From assembly GCF_022440805.1 (NCBI RefSeq), contig NZ_JAKNTK010000001.1:1922001-1986000 (forward strand): a stretch of DNA of 64,000 bases. The letters are read 5' to 3'. Numbering within the stretch: the stretch's first letter is position 1; each line of letters begins with the position of its first letter. Source of the DNA: Holdemania massiliensis. GTDB lineage: Bacteria; Bacillota_I; Bacilli_A; Erysipelotrichales; Erysipelotrichaceae. The notes beneath the pieces are model-generated. The model ran no database searches. It was given only the letters and a program-made list of their open reading frames with translations, and was not told where the DNA came from. Shown in pieces: positions 40,588-49,566 of the stretch. A program made the position numbers and the translations under genes.

Positions 40588-40806
40588 AGCGATGAAAAGG
40601 AATAGTAATTCTTGAATCTGACCTTGAGAGAGTCGGTGGCAGGTGAAAACCGATGGCAGATCAGAATGAACTGGCCTTGGAGCTGAATCTGAAAAGAAGG
40701 GTTCCGTGATTCCTGCGTTAAAGGAAAAAGAGGGGCACAGGAAGATTCTTTTCTGTGAACTAAGGTGGTACCGCGCGCTGACGTCCTTAGATTGAGGGCG
40801 TTTTTT
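40588..40806 (+). promoter_or_regulatory. T-box riboswitch controlling leuS
   Basis: Diagnostic T-box sequence AAGGTGGTACCGCG at 40762-40775, preceded by a stem I with AGAGAG (40627-40632) and GGTGAAAACC distal loop (40642-40651), and followed by a terminator ACGTCCT/AGGGCGT (40781-40787 with 40795-40801) and T6. Uncharged tRNA-Leu should pair with the specifier and the T-box bulge to favour the antiterminator. A CTG codon at 40689-40691 sits at the right place to be the specifier for leucine, though exact register is uncertain. Confidence 0.92.
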
Positions 40807-40830
40807 GTTGCTTAAGAAAGGATGAAATCA

Positions 40831-43233
40831 ATGAGTTACGATCACAAGAGTATTGAATCAAAATGGCAAAAGACCTGGGAAGAACGCAAAACCTTTGCGA
40901 CGGATGCCTGGGATTTTTCCAAGCCGAAGTTTTATGCTTTGGATATGTTTCCTTATCCATCCGGGGTTGGTCTGCATGCCGGACATCCGGAAGGGTATAC
41001 CGCAACGGATATCGTCAGCCGAATGAAGCGAATGCAGGGCTACAACGTCCTTCATCCGATGGGATTTGACAGCTTTGGCTTGCCGGCGGAGCAGTACGCC
41101 ATTCAGACCGGCAATAACCCGAATGGATTTACATTAAAGAATATTGAAACCTTTAAGCAGCAGCTGAAAATGCTGGGTTTCAGCTATGATTGGGATCGTG
41201 AGGTCTCAACATGCGATCCGTCGTTCTACAAGTGGACACAGTGGATTTTCAAGCAGCTGTTTGAAAGCGGTTTGGCCAAATGTGTTGAAATGCCGGTGAA
41301 CTGGTGTGAGGAATTAGGCACCGTGCTGGCCAACGATGAGGTCATTGACGGCAAGAGTGAACGCGGCGGTTATCCGGTTGTGCGCAAGAACATGCGCCAA
41401 TGGGTCATCGACATCGTGCAGTACGCTGAACGTCTGTTAGAAGGCTTAGAGGAAATTGACTGGCCGGAATCAACCAAGGAAATGCAGCGCAACTGGATCG
41501 GCAAGTCGATTGGGGCACTGGTCGATTTTAAGGTGCAGGGACATGATGAACAGTTCACAGTCTTCACCACTCGCTGCGACACGTTGTTTGGCGCTACCTA
41601 CTGCGTTCTGGCGCCGGAGCATACGCTGGTCGATCAGATTACAACGCCTGAGCAGAAGGCAGCCGTAGACGAATACAAGCGGCAGTGCGCGACGAAATCC
41701 GATCTCGAGCGGACGGAACTGAATAAGGAGAAGACCGGAGTGTTCACCGGCGCTTACGCCGTCAACCCGGTTAATGGCAAGCCTGTTCCAATCTGGATCT
41801 CTGACTATGTTTTAGCCACCTATGGCACCGGCGCAATTATGGCTGTCCCGGCTCATGATGACCGCGACTATGCGTTTGCCAAGAAATTTGGTCTGGAAAT
41901 TATTCCAGTACTGGAAGGCGGCAACGTCGCTGAAGAAGCCTGGACACAGGATGGTGTGCATATCAATTCAGGCTTCTTGAATGGATTAAACAAGCAGGAT
42001 GCGATTGAGACAATGATCAGCTGGCTGAGTGAACATCACTGCGGTGAGCGAAAAGTCAATTACCGGCTGCGGGAATGGATTTTTGCCCGGCAGCGTTATT
42101 GGGGCGAACCGATTCCGATCGTTCATCTGGACAACGGTGATACCGTGGCCTTAAGCGACGATCAGCTGCCGCTGATTCTGCCGGATCTGACAGATTACAG
42201 TCCGTCGAAAAGCGGAGCTTCCCCGTTGGAAAAAGCACAGGATTGGGTTCAGGTTGAAATCGATGGTGTAAAGGGCCATCGTGAAACAAGCACGATGCCG
42301 GGCAGCGCCGGCAGCAGCTGGTATTTCTTACGCTACATTGATCCGCACAACGAAAAGGAATTGGCCGATCCTGAACTGCTGAAGCACTGGTTGCCAGTAG
42401 ATCTGTATATCGGCGGACCGGAGCATGCGGTCGGACATTTGCTTTACAGCCGGATGTGGAACAATTTCCTGTATGACAAAGGGGTTGTCCCTGTGAAGGA
42501 ACCATTCCAGAAGCTCGTTCATCAGGGAATGATCTTGGGCTCCAACGGAATTAAAATGGGCAAGCGCTTTCCGGAATACGTCGTTGATCCGAATGTGATC
42601 GTTGAAAAGTACGGCGCGGATACGCTGCGTTTGTATGAAATGTTCATGGGGCCGTTAGAGGCCAGCAAGCCATGGAGTGAAAAGGGTGTCGACGCTGCGC
42701 GCAAATGGCTGGAGCGTGTCTGGCGTTTAGTCATGGAACAGCCGGAGAAAATTACGGATGAGCTGACGCCGCAGCTGGATTACATTTACAACTTCACGGT
42801 AAAGAAAGTCACGGAAGATATTGAAACGCTGAATTTCAATACGGCGATTTCCCAAATGATGATTTTTGTCAACGACTGTTACCGCGTGGAAAAGATCAAC
42901 CGCAATATGCTTTTAGGCTTTGTCAAACTGCTGAGTCCATTTGCCCCGCATATTGGAGAGGAAATGTATCAGCAGCTGACCGGCGCCGAATCCATCGCTT
43001 ATGAAAGCTGGCCAACTTATGATGAAAGCAAGCTGGTCAAAAACGAAACGGAAGTCGTCGTTCAGGTCAATGGCAAACTGCGCGGAAAGTTCATGGCCTC
43101 CGTGGATGCCAGCGAAGAACAGCTGAAAGAAAAAGCATTGGCGGTCGAGAATGTCCGTCCGTTTATCGAAGGAAAGACGATCCGCAAGATCATTGTCATT
43201 AAAGGCAAGGTCGTCAACATCGTCGCCAATTAA
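40831..43233 (+). CDS. leuS: Leucyl-tRNA synthetase
   Basis: 800 residues from ATG 40831, chosen because AAAGGA is 9 bp upstream; ATG 40822 directly abuts that RBS. HIGH-type motif 'FPYPSGVGLHAGHPEG' (around 41-56), CP1 editing domain with 'TTRCDTLFGATYCVLAPEH' and 'GTGAIMAVPAHDDRDYAF', tRNA-binding C-terminus 'VVVQVNGKLRGKF'. The KMSKS loop reads K575-M-G-K-R579 ('GIKMGKRFPEYVVDP'), a variant of the consensus. Charges tRNA-Leu. Controlled by the T-box leader; ends at a hairpin terminator. Confidence 0.96.
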   Translation: MSYDHKSIESKWQKTWEERKTFATDAWDFSKPKFYALDMFPYPSGVGLHAGHPEGYTATDIVSRMKRMQGYNVLHPMGFDSFGLPAEQYAIQTGNNPNGFTLKNIETFKQQLKMLGFSYDWDREVSTCDPSFYKWTQWIFKQLFESGLAKCVEMPVNWCEELGTVLANDEVIDGKSERGGYPVVRKNMRQWVIDIVQYAERLLEGLEEIDWPESTKEMQRNWIGKSIGALVDFKVQGHDEQFTVFTTRCDTLFGATYCVLAPEHTLVDQITTPEQKAAVDEYKRQCATKSDLERTELNKEKTGVFTGAYAVNPVNGKPVPIWISDYVLATYGTGAIMAVPAHDDRDYAFAKKFGLEIIPVLEGGNVAEEAWTQDGVHINSGFLNGLNKQDAIETMISWLSEHHCGERKVNYRLREWIFARQRYWGEPIPIVHLDNGDTVALSDDQLPLILPDLTDYSPSKSGASPLEKAQDWVQVEIDGVKGHRETSTMPGSAGSSWYFLRYIDPHNEKELADPELLKHWLPVDLYIGGPEHAVGHLLYSRMWNNFLYDKGVVPVKEPFQKLVHQGMILGSNGIKMGKRFPEYVVDPNVIVEKYGADTLRLYEMFMGPLEASKPWSEKGVDAARKWLERVWRLVMEQPEKITDELTPQLDYIYNFTVKKVTEDIETLNFNTAISQMMIFVNDCYRVEKINRNMLLGFVKLLSPFAPHIGEEMYQQLTGAESIAYESWPTYDESKLVKNETEVVVQVNGKLRGKFMASVDASEEQLKEKALAVENVRPFIEGKTIRKIIVIKGKVVNIVAN

Positions 43234-43245
43234 TCTTGATTAAGC

Positions 43246-43278
43246 AGCCAGGCATGCCTTTCCAGCCTGGCTTTCTTC
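43246..43278 (+). terminator. Intrinsic terminator after leuS
   Basis: 8-bp stem AGCCAGGC/GCCTGGCT (43246-43253 with 43265-43272), then TTCTTCTT. Confidence 0.75.
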
Positions 43279-43328
43279 TTGATTCAAGCGAAGTGAAGCA
43301 TAAGAAAAAACGAAAGTAAAGGAAGTGA

Positions 43329-43817
43329 ATGATGAAAATAACAATCATTGCCGCTTTGGATGAGAACTGCGGAATCGGAAAGGCCGGTCAGATGCCTTGG
43401 CACTGTCCTGCGGATCTGCGTCAGTTTCAGGAATATACAATGGGGAAAGTGTTGCTGATGGGACGCAAGACAGCCCAGCCATTGCTGCAGCGCCTGCCGG
43501 GCCGTCAGCTGTTAATTCAAAGCCGTACTCTGCAAACTGCGGATTTTCCAGTTGTCCGATCTATCACTGAAGCTTTAACCTGGATGCAGAATCATCCCCA
43601 ATATCAGGAACTGGTCATCGGCGGAGGCGGAGAGATTTATTCTCAATGGCTGCCCTATGCCGACTTTCTCAGGCTCAGTATTATTTCCGGATGTTATGAG
43701 TGCGATACATTCTTCCCTGCCTGGAATCAGTGTGAATGGACTTGTCAGAAGCAGACAAAGGAAAAGGAATTTATTTTACAGGAATGGAAACGAAAGATAA
43801 ATTCGGTACTCATTTAA
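43329..43817 (+). CDS. folA: Dihydrofolate reductase
   Basis: 162 residues (ATG 43329, or 43332 which gives 'MKITIIAALDENCGIG'). DHFR motifs: 'IAALDENCGIGKAGQMPWHCPADLRQF' with the active-site Trp and the substrate-binding Asp, 'VLLMGRKTAQ' and 'ELVIGGGGEIYSQWL' (NADPH site). Reduces dihydrofolate. RBS AAAGGAAG. It converges with the PRD regulator, only 6 bp between stops and with no visible terminator. Thymidylate synthase is not adjacent. Confidence 0.9.
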   Translation: MMKITIIAALDENCGIGKAGQMPWHCPADLRQFQEYTMGKVLLMGRKTAQPLLQRLPGRQLLIQSRTLQTADFPVVRSITEALTWMQNHPQYQELVIGGGGEIYSQWLPYADFLRLSIISGCYECDTFFPAWNQCEWTCQKQTKEKEFILQEWKRKINSVLI

Positions 43818-43823
43818 AAGTTT

Positions 43824-45818
43824 TTAGGATTTAAAGCGAATCAAGACTTCACAGGTCAGCTTTTTTAAATAGCTGGCTTTTTCTTTTTTCAAAATTTCCA
43901 TGTCGCAGTGGGTCAATAACTGCATCAGATAAATTTCTGAGACTCTCAGCTTCAATAAAGATGAAAAATCCAAAGCACAGAAAATGACGGTTGAAATCTT
44001 ATTGCCTTTATGCGTGAATTTGCCGTCAGACAGAAAGACATCAATGCCTTCTTTCCCATAATCTTTTTTATTTCCTATCAACAAAAGCGTTTCGTTAATA
44101 ATCTTGAAATCAATGGTTTTTTCAATCTTTTGAAATTCGTCGATTAATTTCTGAAATTTCGTTGAAGTCCGGCAGTTTTTATAGACTACAAACTGATAGA
44201 TCTGCAATAAACTTGAAAATTCAATATTTTCATAAAATCCGATGTTCTCATCTTTAATAAAATATTCATCAATCAGAAAGACGTCAGAAAAAGCCTGGGT
44301 TAAATGCAGCTTAGTTTCAATATTTCGTTCTTCAAAGCTGACTTTATAATAAGGCAGATCATAAGAGTAAAACTGAGGAAGCGTACTGAAATCGTAATTG
44401 GTAATGATCATATCAAAATCAGAATAGTTTAAATGACGGATCTCATAGAGTTCACATAATCGTACTTCTTCAATATAAGCGTCAAATTCACCAGCTATTT
44501 GACGAGCGATAAAAGCCGAATAGGCGATTCCGGCACCGGAAGTCACCAAAATCCGTTTTTTTCGAATCGGAATTGGAATTTGCAGCAGAAATGTCATAAA
44601 AAAATTGATGAAGCGGAAATAATCATCACTGGACAGAGAAAAATGCCACTTGTTTTCCAAATGTTCAGCCATTTCAAAACCCAGATATACGGCTAGCGGA
44701 GAGACATGCGAAAACTTATTCGTAATAACCCCGCCAAAGGTGATCTTTGCTTCAAAATGAAAATAGTGTTTGATCATTATTTGAGCTAAATGTGTGGCAA
44801 ACCCATCTTTGAAAGAAGGGTAATCACAAAACTGAAGATTGTAACGCTGATTTAAAAAATTAAAACAGTCATTGCGGATGTGCTGACAAGCATCCGCAAT
44901 TGGCGAACATGTTATAGATTGATTAAATTCATATGCATTTTCGACGTCCACACCACCCATCATTAATGCCGCAAATTGATAGACCTCATTCTGATCCGAA
45001 TGAAAATAATCCGGAAAGCATTGATGGAGATGACTAAAAAGCGCAGCGCTGGGCTTGAGGAAAGGCGTTTTATCCAAGAAGGAAAAAGTCGGACTTTCAG
45101 CTATCCAATATCCATATCTGCGCCGATTCATCATGATCATCAGATAGAAAGACAACCAGATAAACATAGCATCAGTAAAATGGAGCCCGCTGCCGGAAAT
45201 AAAGATTTTAAATTCCCTGCGGATTGCCAGAAATAAATCCCGATCACAGTAAATATAAAGGTTATACGTTGTATCATCCTGCTTGATAATTGTCTGATGA
45301 TGAAGCGGTCCAATGAGCTGAATGATGGCCATCCGGAAATTGATTTCCAATCCGGCCAGCTTAATGCCTTTGCCTTTTTTATGCAGAATCGTCAGCTGAT
45401 GATTTTTAAAATAAGTTGTGATATCTGAAATAACGGGGCTTAATGCACTGCGGGAAAAGTTGAGCTCTTCGGCTAAATCATCTATTTTTACCCAGTCGTC
45501 AATTGAGACCAGCTTGCGGGCAATGTAGAGGAAGCTTTCATTTTCATTGTACTTGATCTGATTGAGGACGGTGCAGGTCACATTGATCTGATCCGCAAAA
45601 GCCCGATAAAGAGCTTCGTCTTCCACCTGAATCTCAAATCCGTAGTTTCTTCGCGAAAAGATTGAAAATCCATTTTCCATACAGGCTGGCTGCATTTCCT
45701 TGATTGTATCGCGGATCGTTCGCGAACTTAATTTCAGCTGCTTTGCGATATCGCCGGATTTGCAGGGAGCGGGGTTGCTGAAAAAATAATAAAGAATTCT
45801 TAACTGACGATTATTCAT
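43824..45818 (-). CDS. PRD-containing transcriptional regulator (BglG/MtlR-like) of the adjacent PTS
   Basis: 664 residues. N-terminal helix-turn-helix domains ('ILYYFFSNPAPCKSGDIAKQLKLSSRTIRD', then 'DLAEELNFSRSALSPVIS'), two PRD regions (about 180-290 and 300-410), an EIIB-like domain (about 420-500) and a C-terminal EIIA-like domain. The EIIB P-loop reads 'ILVTSGAGIAYSAF': the usual phosphorylated Cys is Ser, and no clear EIIA phosphohistidine motif is present. So control may rest on the PRD histidines only. Divergent from the EIIA gene, and more AT-rich than its neighbours. Expected to control the PTS operon at 46059-48585. Confidence 0.8.
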   Translation of the reverse strand: MNNRQLRILYYFFSNPAPCKSGDIAKQLKLSSRTIRDTIKEMQPACMENGFSIFSRRNYGFEIQVEDEALYRAFADQINVTCTVLNQIKYNENESFLYIARKLVSIDDWVKIDDLAEELNFSRSALSPVISDITTYFKNHQLTILHKKGKGIKLAGLEINFRMAIIQLIGPLHHQTIIKQDDTTYNLYIYCDRDLFLAIRREFKIFISGSGLHFTDAMFIWLSFYLMIMMNRRRYGYWIAESPTFSFLDKTPFLKPSAALFSHLHQCFPDYFHSDQNEVYQFAALMMGGVDVENAYEFNQSITCSPIADACQHIRNDCFNFLNQRYNLQFCDYPSFKDGFATHLAQIMIKHYFHFEAKITFGGVITNKFSHVSPLAVYLGFEMAEHLENKWHFSLSSDDYFRFINFFMTFLLQIPIPIRKKRILVTSGAGIAYSAFIARQIAGEFDAYIEEVRLCELYEIRHLNYSDFDMIITNYDFSTLPQFYSYDLPYYKVSFEERNIETKLHLTQAFSDVFLIDEYFIKDENIGFYENIEFSSLLQIYQFVVYKNCRTSTKFQKLIDEFQKIEKTIDFKIINETLLLIGNKKDYGKEGIDVFLSDGKFTHKGNKISTVIFCALDFSSLLKLRVSEIYLMQLLTHCDMEILKKEKASYLKKLTCEVLIRFKS

Positions 45819-45880
45819 AATCCTGCTCCTTTAATTCGATTAACTGGGGTTGTTGGAAATCGGGTATTGAGTTCCATTTC

Positions 45881-46034
45881 ATTATAACGAACATAACGGA
45901 GCCTTTTCCGTGTAAATATTTTCCAGTATTGATAACGGAAAAAATGAAATTTCCATTAACTATGTGAAAAAAAACGGATGGAATCTTGAGTAATGGAAAA
46001 GTAAAATGAATTTAAGAAATGTTAAGCGCTTACA
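45881..46034. promoter_or_regulatory. Divergent control region with cre-like site
   Basis: 240-bp gap between the regulator and PTS. A TATAAT for the regulator lies at complement of 45881-45886. An inverted repeat TTTTCCGT / ACGGAAAA (near 45904-45911 and 45953-45961) may be an operator. TGTTAAGCGCTTACA (46020-46034) fits the CcpA cre core (AAGCGCTT, near-perfect dyad) with one extra base. A clear -10/-35 for the PTS was not found. Confidence 0.4.
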
Positions 46035-46058
46035 TTTTGAAGGAGAGGAGTCGATAGA

Positions 46059-46466
46059 TTGCGATTATTATTGGGTTCACACGGTCATCTGGCAAGCGGT
46101 ATGGCAACAGCAATTGAAATTTTAGCTGGTCCTCAGCCGCATCTGACGATTTTGGATGCCTATGTAGATCAGAGGAACATCGACGAAGAATTAAAAGCCT
46201 ATTTTGCTTCTGTTCCATCCGAAGAAACCGTTGTCATGCTTTCCGATCTCTATGGCGGAAGCGTGAATCAGAAAATGTATTTGTATTTGGAACGGCCTCA
46301 TACGTATTTAATTGCGGGCGTCAATCTGGCCTTAGTTTTGGAACTTTGTATGCAGTCGGAGGTGTCGCTGACAACTTTGCATCAGCTGACGGAACAATCC
46401 CGTCAATTACAGCGGGTTGTACTCTATGATGAAGCTCCGGAATTGGAAGATGGGGAATTTTTTTAA
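46059..46466 (+). CDS. PTS EIIA component, mannose/fructose/sorbose family
   Basis: 135 residues, starting at TTG 46059 behind GGAGAGGAG. The phosphorylatable His10 is in 'LLLGSHGHLASGMATAIEIL', and 'VVMLSDLYGGSVNQKM' is the second family motif. Takes phosphate from HPr and passes it to EIIB. First gene of a complete four-subunit PTS (IIA-IIB-IIC-IID). Confidence 0.9.
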   Translation: MRLLLGSHGHLASGMATAIEILAGPQPHLTILDAYVDQRNIDEELKAYFASVPSEETVVMLSDLYGGSVNQKMYLYLERPHTYLIAGVNLALVLELCMQSEVSLTTLHQLTEQSRQLQRVVLYDEAPELEDGEFF

Positions 46467-46483
46467 AGAAAAGAGGAAAAACA

Positions 46484-46975
46484 ATGATTAAGTTATGCCG
46501 TCTTGATGATCGGATGATCCATGGACAGATCGTTACAAAATGGTCACGGGTGATTTCTGTTGACCGGATTATCGTTGCCAACGATCAGGCCGGAAGCAAT
46601 CCGATCATTGCCAAGTCACTGTTAATGGCTGCCCCCGGCAACATGAAAGTTGCAGTAAAAACGGTGAAGGAAGCGATTGAACTGCTCCATAATCCCAAAG
46701 CAGCTGCGCATGATATTCTGCTGATTGTTGCCAATCCGCAAGACTTACTGACGGTTGTGGAACAGGTCGAGGGAATTCATCGGGTGAATATTGGAAACTG
46801 GGGACTGCTGGAAGCCAGTGATGGCAAAGTGCGGGAAACGGTCTCCCAGTTTGTGGCCTTATCAGAAGATGAAAAAGCGATTCTCGCCAAGGTCAATGAA
46901 AAGGTCGAGGACTTTGTTTTACAAGTTACGCCGGATGTTTCGGCCATCAAGGTATCATCCATCTTAAAGAAATAG
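46484..46975 (+). CDS. PTS EIIB component, mannose/fructose/sorbose family
   Basis: 163 residues. Active-site His13 in 'CRLDDRMIHGQIVTKW', the hallmark of EIIB-Man; 'RIIVANDQAGSNPI' follows. Cytoplasmic phosphotransfer protein that phosphorylates the sugar bound to IIC/IID. Starts 17 bp after IIA. Confidence 0.93.
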   Translation: MIKLCRLDDRMIHGQIVTKWSRVISVDRIIVANDQAGSNPIIAKSLLMAAPGNMKVAVKTVKEAIELLHNPKAAAHDILLIVANPQDLLTVVEQVEGIHRVNIGNWGLLEASDGKVRETVSQFVALSEDEKAILAKVNEKVEDFVLQVTPDVSAIKVSSILKK

Positions 46976-46990
46976 AAAAGGGGAATTACG

Positions 46991-47767
46991 ATGTTAATCG
47001 CTGCATTGAAACTCAGTGTTCTTTACTGGCTCTTAGGAATTTTGGATACTGCTGCCCTGGGCTGGCAGGCGCTGACCCGTCCAATCGTTATCTGTCCTTT
47101 GGTAGGCATTCTGTTAGGGGATGTAACGACGGGCTGCATTCTGGGAGCTTCATTGGAATCTTTGTTTATGGGGATTTCAGCGATCGGCGGCTCGATTCCG
47201 GCCGATGCCACAACGACCAGCTATGTTGCAACAGCCTTTGTTATTCTGACCGGGGCTGACATTGAATCGGCTGTGGCCATTGCGATGCCAATCGGCACGG
47301 TTCTGGCTTCAGTCACGATGCTTCCGTATGGCTTATTCTCACCGGTTCAGGGCTTTTTTACAAAACTATTGCAGGAAGATAAAGTCAGGCAGTATGAAAT
47401 TGCCGTCTGGATCTTTACGTTTATTTCGCCGCTGCTCAACACCGTCATTCTGTTCGGCTGCATTTACTTCGGCGTTGACGCACTGCAGCTGGCGATCGCA
47501 TCTTTGCCAGCCTGGGTTATGACCGGTCTGGGTGCGGTCAGTTCCATGGCGCTGGCTGTTGGCTTTGCAATTCTGACGTCGCAGATTATGAACAAGGAAA
47601 CTGTAATTTGGTTCTTTGTGGGCTTTGTTTTAGTAAAATATGTCAGTCTGGATACCGTCGCGGTTGCGGTTATCGGCGCTGCTGTTGCGATTACGATCTT
47701 CTTGCTGGAAAAGAAAATCATTGAAAACAAAGGCAAACCAGAAAGCAAAGAGGAGGAATTCTTCTGA
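46991..47767 (+). CDS. PTS EIIC component, mannose/fructose/sorbose family
   Basis: 258 residues, about seven membrane segments. 'RPIVICPLVGILLGDVTTGCILGASLESLFMGISAIGGSIPAD' is the ManY signature region, and 'KKIIENKGKPESKEEEFF' a short charged tail. Forms the channel with IID. Its TGA overlaps the IID ATG. Confidence 0.93.
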   Translation: MLIAALKLSVLYWLLGILDTAALGWQALTRPIVICPLVGILLGDVTTGCILGASLESLFMGISAIGGSIPADATTTSYVATAFVILTGADIESAVAIAMPIGTVLASVTMLPYGLFSPVQGFFTKLLQEDKVRQYEIAVWIFTFISPLLNTVILFGCIYFGVDALQLAIASLPAWVMTGLGAVSSMALAVGFAILTSQIMNKETVIWFFVGFVLVKYVSLDTVAVAVIGAAVAITIFLLEKKIIENKGKPESKEEEFF

Positions 47768-48585
47768 TGAAAAATACATTGATCAGTGAAAATGATAAAA
47801 AGCTGCTTCGCAAAGTTGAAATTCGGTCACACACGTGCTTTTTGGCGGCTACGATGGTCAACATGGAAGGCAACGGATTCACCTTCTCCTTAATTCCTGC
47901 GATAGAAGAGATCTATAAAGATGATCCGGAAGGGAAGAAAGAAGCCTATACCCGGCATCAGCAGTTTTTTAACACCCATGCCGTACCGTTTTCGTTTATT
48001 GTCGGTTTGGCCTGGGCGATGGAAAAGGAAAAGAAGGAAAAGGGATCGGTCGATGCAGAAACCATTTCCAGTGTTAAATCAGCGCTGATGGGACCGACGG
48101 CCGGCATGTTTGACAACTTATTCTTTAACTGTCTGCGCATCATCGCCGCCGGCATTGGCATCGGCTTAGCCCAGCAGGGAAATATCTTAGGCATGGTTAT
48201 GTTTATTCTGATCTATGGCGTGCCGCAGTCGATCATTAAAATGTGGTTCTGCCGGTTAGGCTACACGTACGGCACAGCGTTTATTGACATGATGTTCAGT
48301 ACCGGATTAATGGCCAGCTTTACCAAAGCGGCATCCATATTGGGCATTATGATGGTTGGAGCAATGACTGCCCAAATGGTCTATGTTCCGCTGAATCTGA
48401 TTCTGCATATCGGTCCTGCAACCTTGGAGGTAGCGCCGGTGCTGGATGCCATCTTCCCAGGATTTATGAGCATCGCTTTGTTATTCGGATATGTGGCATT
48501 GATTAAAAAGGGCTGGAAGCCGATCAATCTGATCTTGTTAACGATGGTGATTGGCCTATTGGGCGCTTTAATTCATATCTTCTAA
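47767..48585 (+). CDS. PTS EIID component, mannose/fructose/sorbose family
   Basis: 272 residues. 'NMEGNGFTFSLIPAIEEIY', 'FFNTHAVPFSFIVGLAWAMEKE' and 'ALMGPTAGMFDNLFFNCLRII' are ManZ motifs. Membrane partner of IIC. Given the deacetylase genes downstream, an amino-sugar or N-acetylated saccharide is a reasonable substrate guess. Followed by a 12-bp stem terminator. Confidence 0.93.
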   Translation: MKNTLISENDKKLLRKVEIRSHTCFLAATMVNMEGNGFTFSLIPAIEEIYKDDPEGKKEAYTRHQQFFNTHAVPFSFIVGLAWAMEKEKKEKGSVDAETISSVKSALMGPTAGMFDNLFFNCLRIIAAGIGIGLAQQGNILGMVMFILIYGVPQSIIKMWFCRLGYTYGTAFIDMMFSTGLMASFTKAASILGIMMVGAMTAQMVYVPLNLILHIGPATLEVAPVLDAIFPGFMSIALLFGYVALIKKGWKPINLILLTMVIGLLGALIHIF

Positions 48586-48594
48586 TCAGATAGA

Positions 48595-48653
48595 ACAGAG
48601 AGCGCAAGCGAAGGGATTGCAGTTTCTACGATTCCAATGCGCTCTCTGTTTGT
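48595..48653 (+). terminator. Intrinsic terminator after the PTS genes
   Basis: 12-bp stem ACAGAGAGCGCA (48595-48606) / TGCGCTCTCTGT (48638-48649), 31-nt loop, weak T tract. A TTGACA at 48658-48663 just after it may start a promoter for the next operon, but its -10 (TCTTAG, 48681) is poor. Confidence 0.65.
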
Positions 48654-48750
48654 TCATTTGACATTAAACGGACAAAGAAATCTTAGAAAAACGAATCTTC
48701 CAACAGGATCGTATTCGTTGCAATAACTTATAAAAAGGAGAAAAAAGAGA

Positions 48751-49566
48751 ATGAAATTACTCGTTCAGGGAGATGATTACGGCTTCACAAAAGGTGTCAT
48801 GTGGGGCATGCTGGAAGGAATTGATCATGGTGTTTTGACCTGCAGCGGCTTGTTTGCGAATGTCCCGAATGCAGAATTGGCGGCGGCTCAAATGCGGCTG
48901 CGGCCGGATTTTTGCTGGGGTATTGATTTCAATTTGGTTGCGGGGCCCTGCTGTGCCGATCCGAAAAAAATTCCGCATTTCGTCGATGCTTCCGGCAACT
49001 TTATCCGCTCCAACATCACGGTTAAAGATCCACGCTGGCAAAGTGAAGCCGGAAGGCGGGAAATGTTCCCTTATGAGGAATGTTATTTGGAAGTCCGTGC
49101 GCAGTTTGATCGGTATGTTCAGCTGGTAGGGAAAAAGCCAGGTTATCTGAACGGTCACTCCATCAACCATGAAAACCTGACTGAGGCAATCCGACAGCTG
49201 TCCAAAGAGGAGAAGATTCCTTATACCAATGACATACTTCAGGAATTCAATTTTGTATGGGCTGTTGATATCAGCGGCAACGAAGCGACAACGGCAAAAG
49301 TTTTTGATCCGATGAATCAGGTCAACCGTAATCCGCTGAAATTTTTTATGGATCACGCCGAGGAATATCTGCAGCATGAGTATGTGTTTGCGGCCGGACA
49401 TCCAGGTTATGTCGACGCGGAGCTGTTCTCGCAGACATCCTTGTCGATTGAACGCTGCCGGGATTTAGAAATGGTGCTTTCACCGGTGCTGAAAAAGTGG
49501 ATTGATGAGAATCAGGTTGAGCTGATCAGCTATCGGGATTTAATTGAGAAAGAGGGAGAAAAATGA
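48751..49566 (+). CDS. ChbG/YdjC-family carbohydrate deacetylase, copy 1
   Basis: 271 residues. 'LLVQGDDYGFTKGV' carries the metal-binding Asp-Asp; 'WGIDFNLVAGPCC' , 'KPGYLNGHSINHENL' and 'AAGHPGYVDAELF' hold the His ligands of the YdjC fold. ChbG removes an acetyl group from phosphorylated or free chitooligosaccharides, typically next to a PTS. Tandem with a close paralog, overlapping it by ATGA (49563-49566). RBS AAAAGGAG. Confidence 0.88.
   Translation: MKLLVQGDDYGFTKGVMWGMLEGIDHGVLTCSGLFANVPNAELAAAQMRLRPDFCWGIDFNLVAGPCCADPKKIPHFVDASGNFIRSNITVKDPRWQSEAGRREMFPYEECYLEVRAQFDRYVQLVGKKPGYLNGHSINHENLTEAIRQLSKEEKIPYTNDILQEFNFVWAVDISGNEATTAKVFDPMNQVNRNPLKFFMDHAEEYLQHEYVFAAGHPGYVDAELFSQTSLSIERCRDLEMVLSPVLKKWIDENQVELISYRDLIEKEGEK

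Noticed and set aside
40692..40699. AAG (Lys) as T-box specifier in the leuS leader
   Set aside because: A register with CTGAA before AAG is possible, but the downstream gene is clearly leuS and a CTG is available at 40689.
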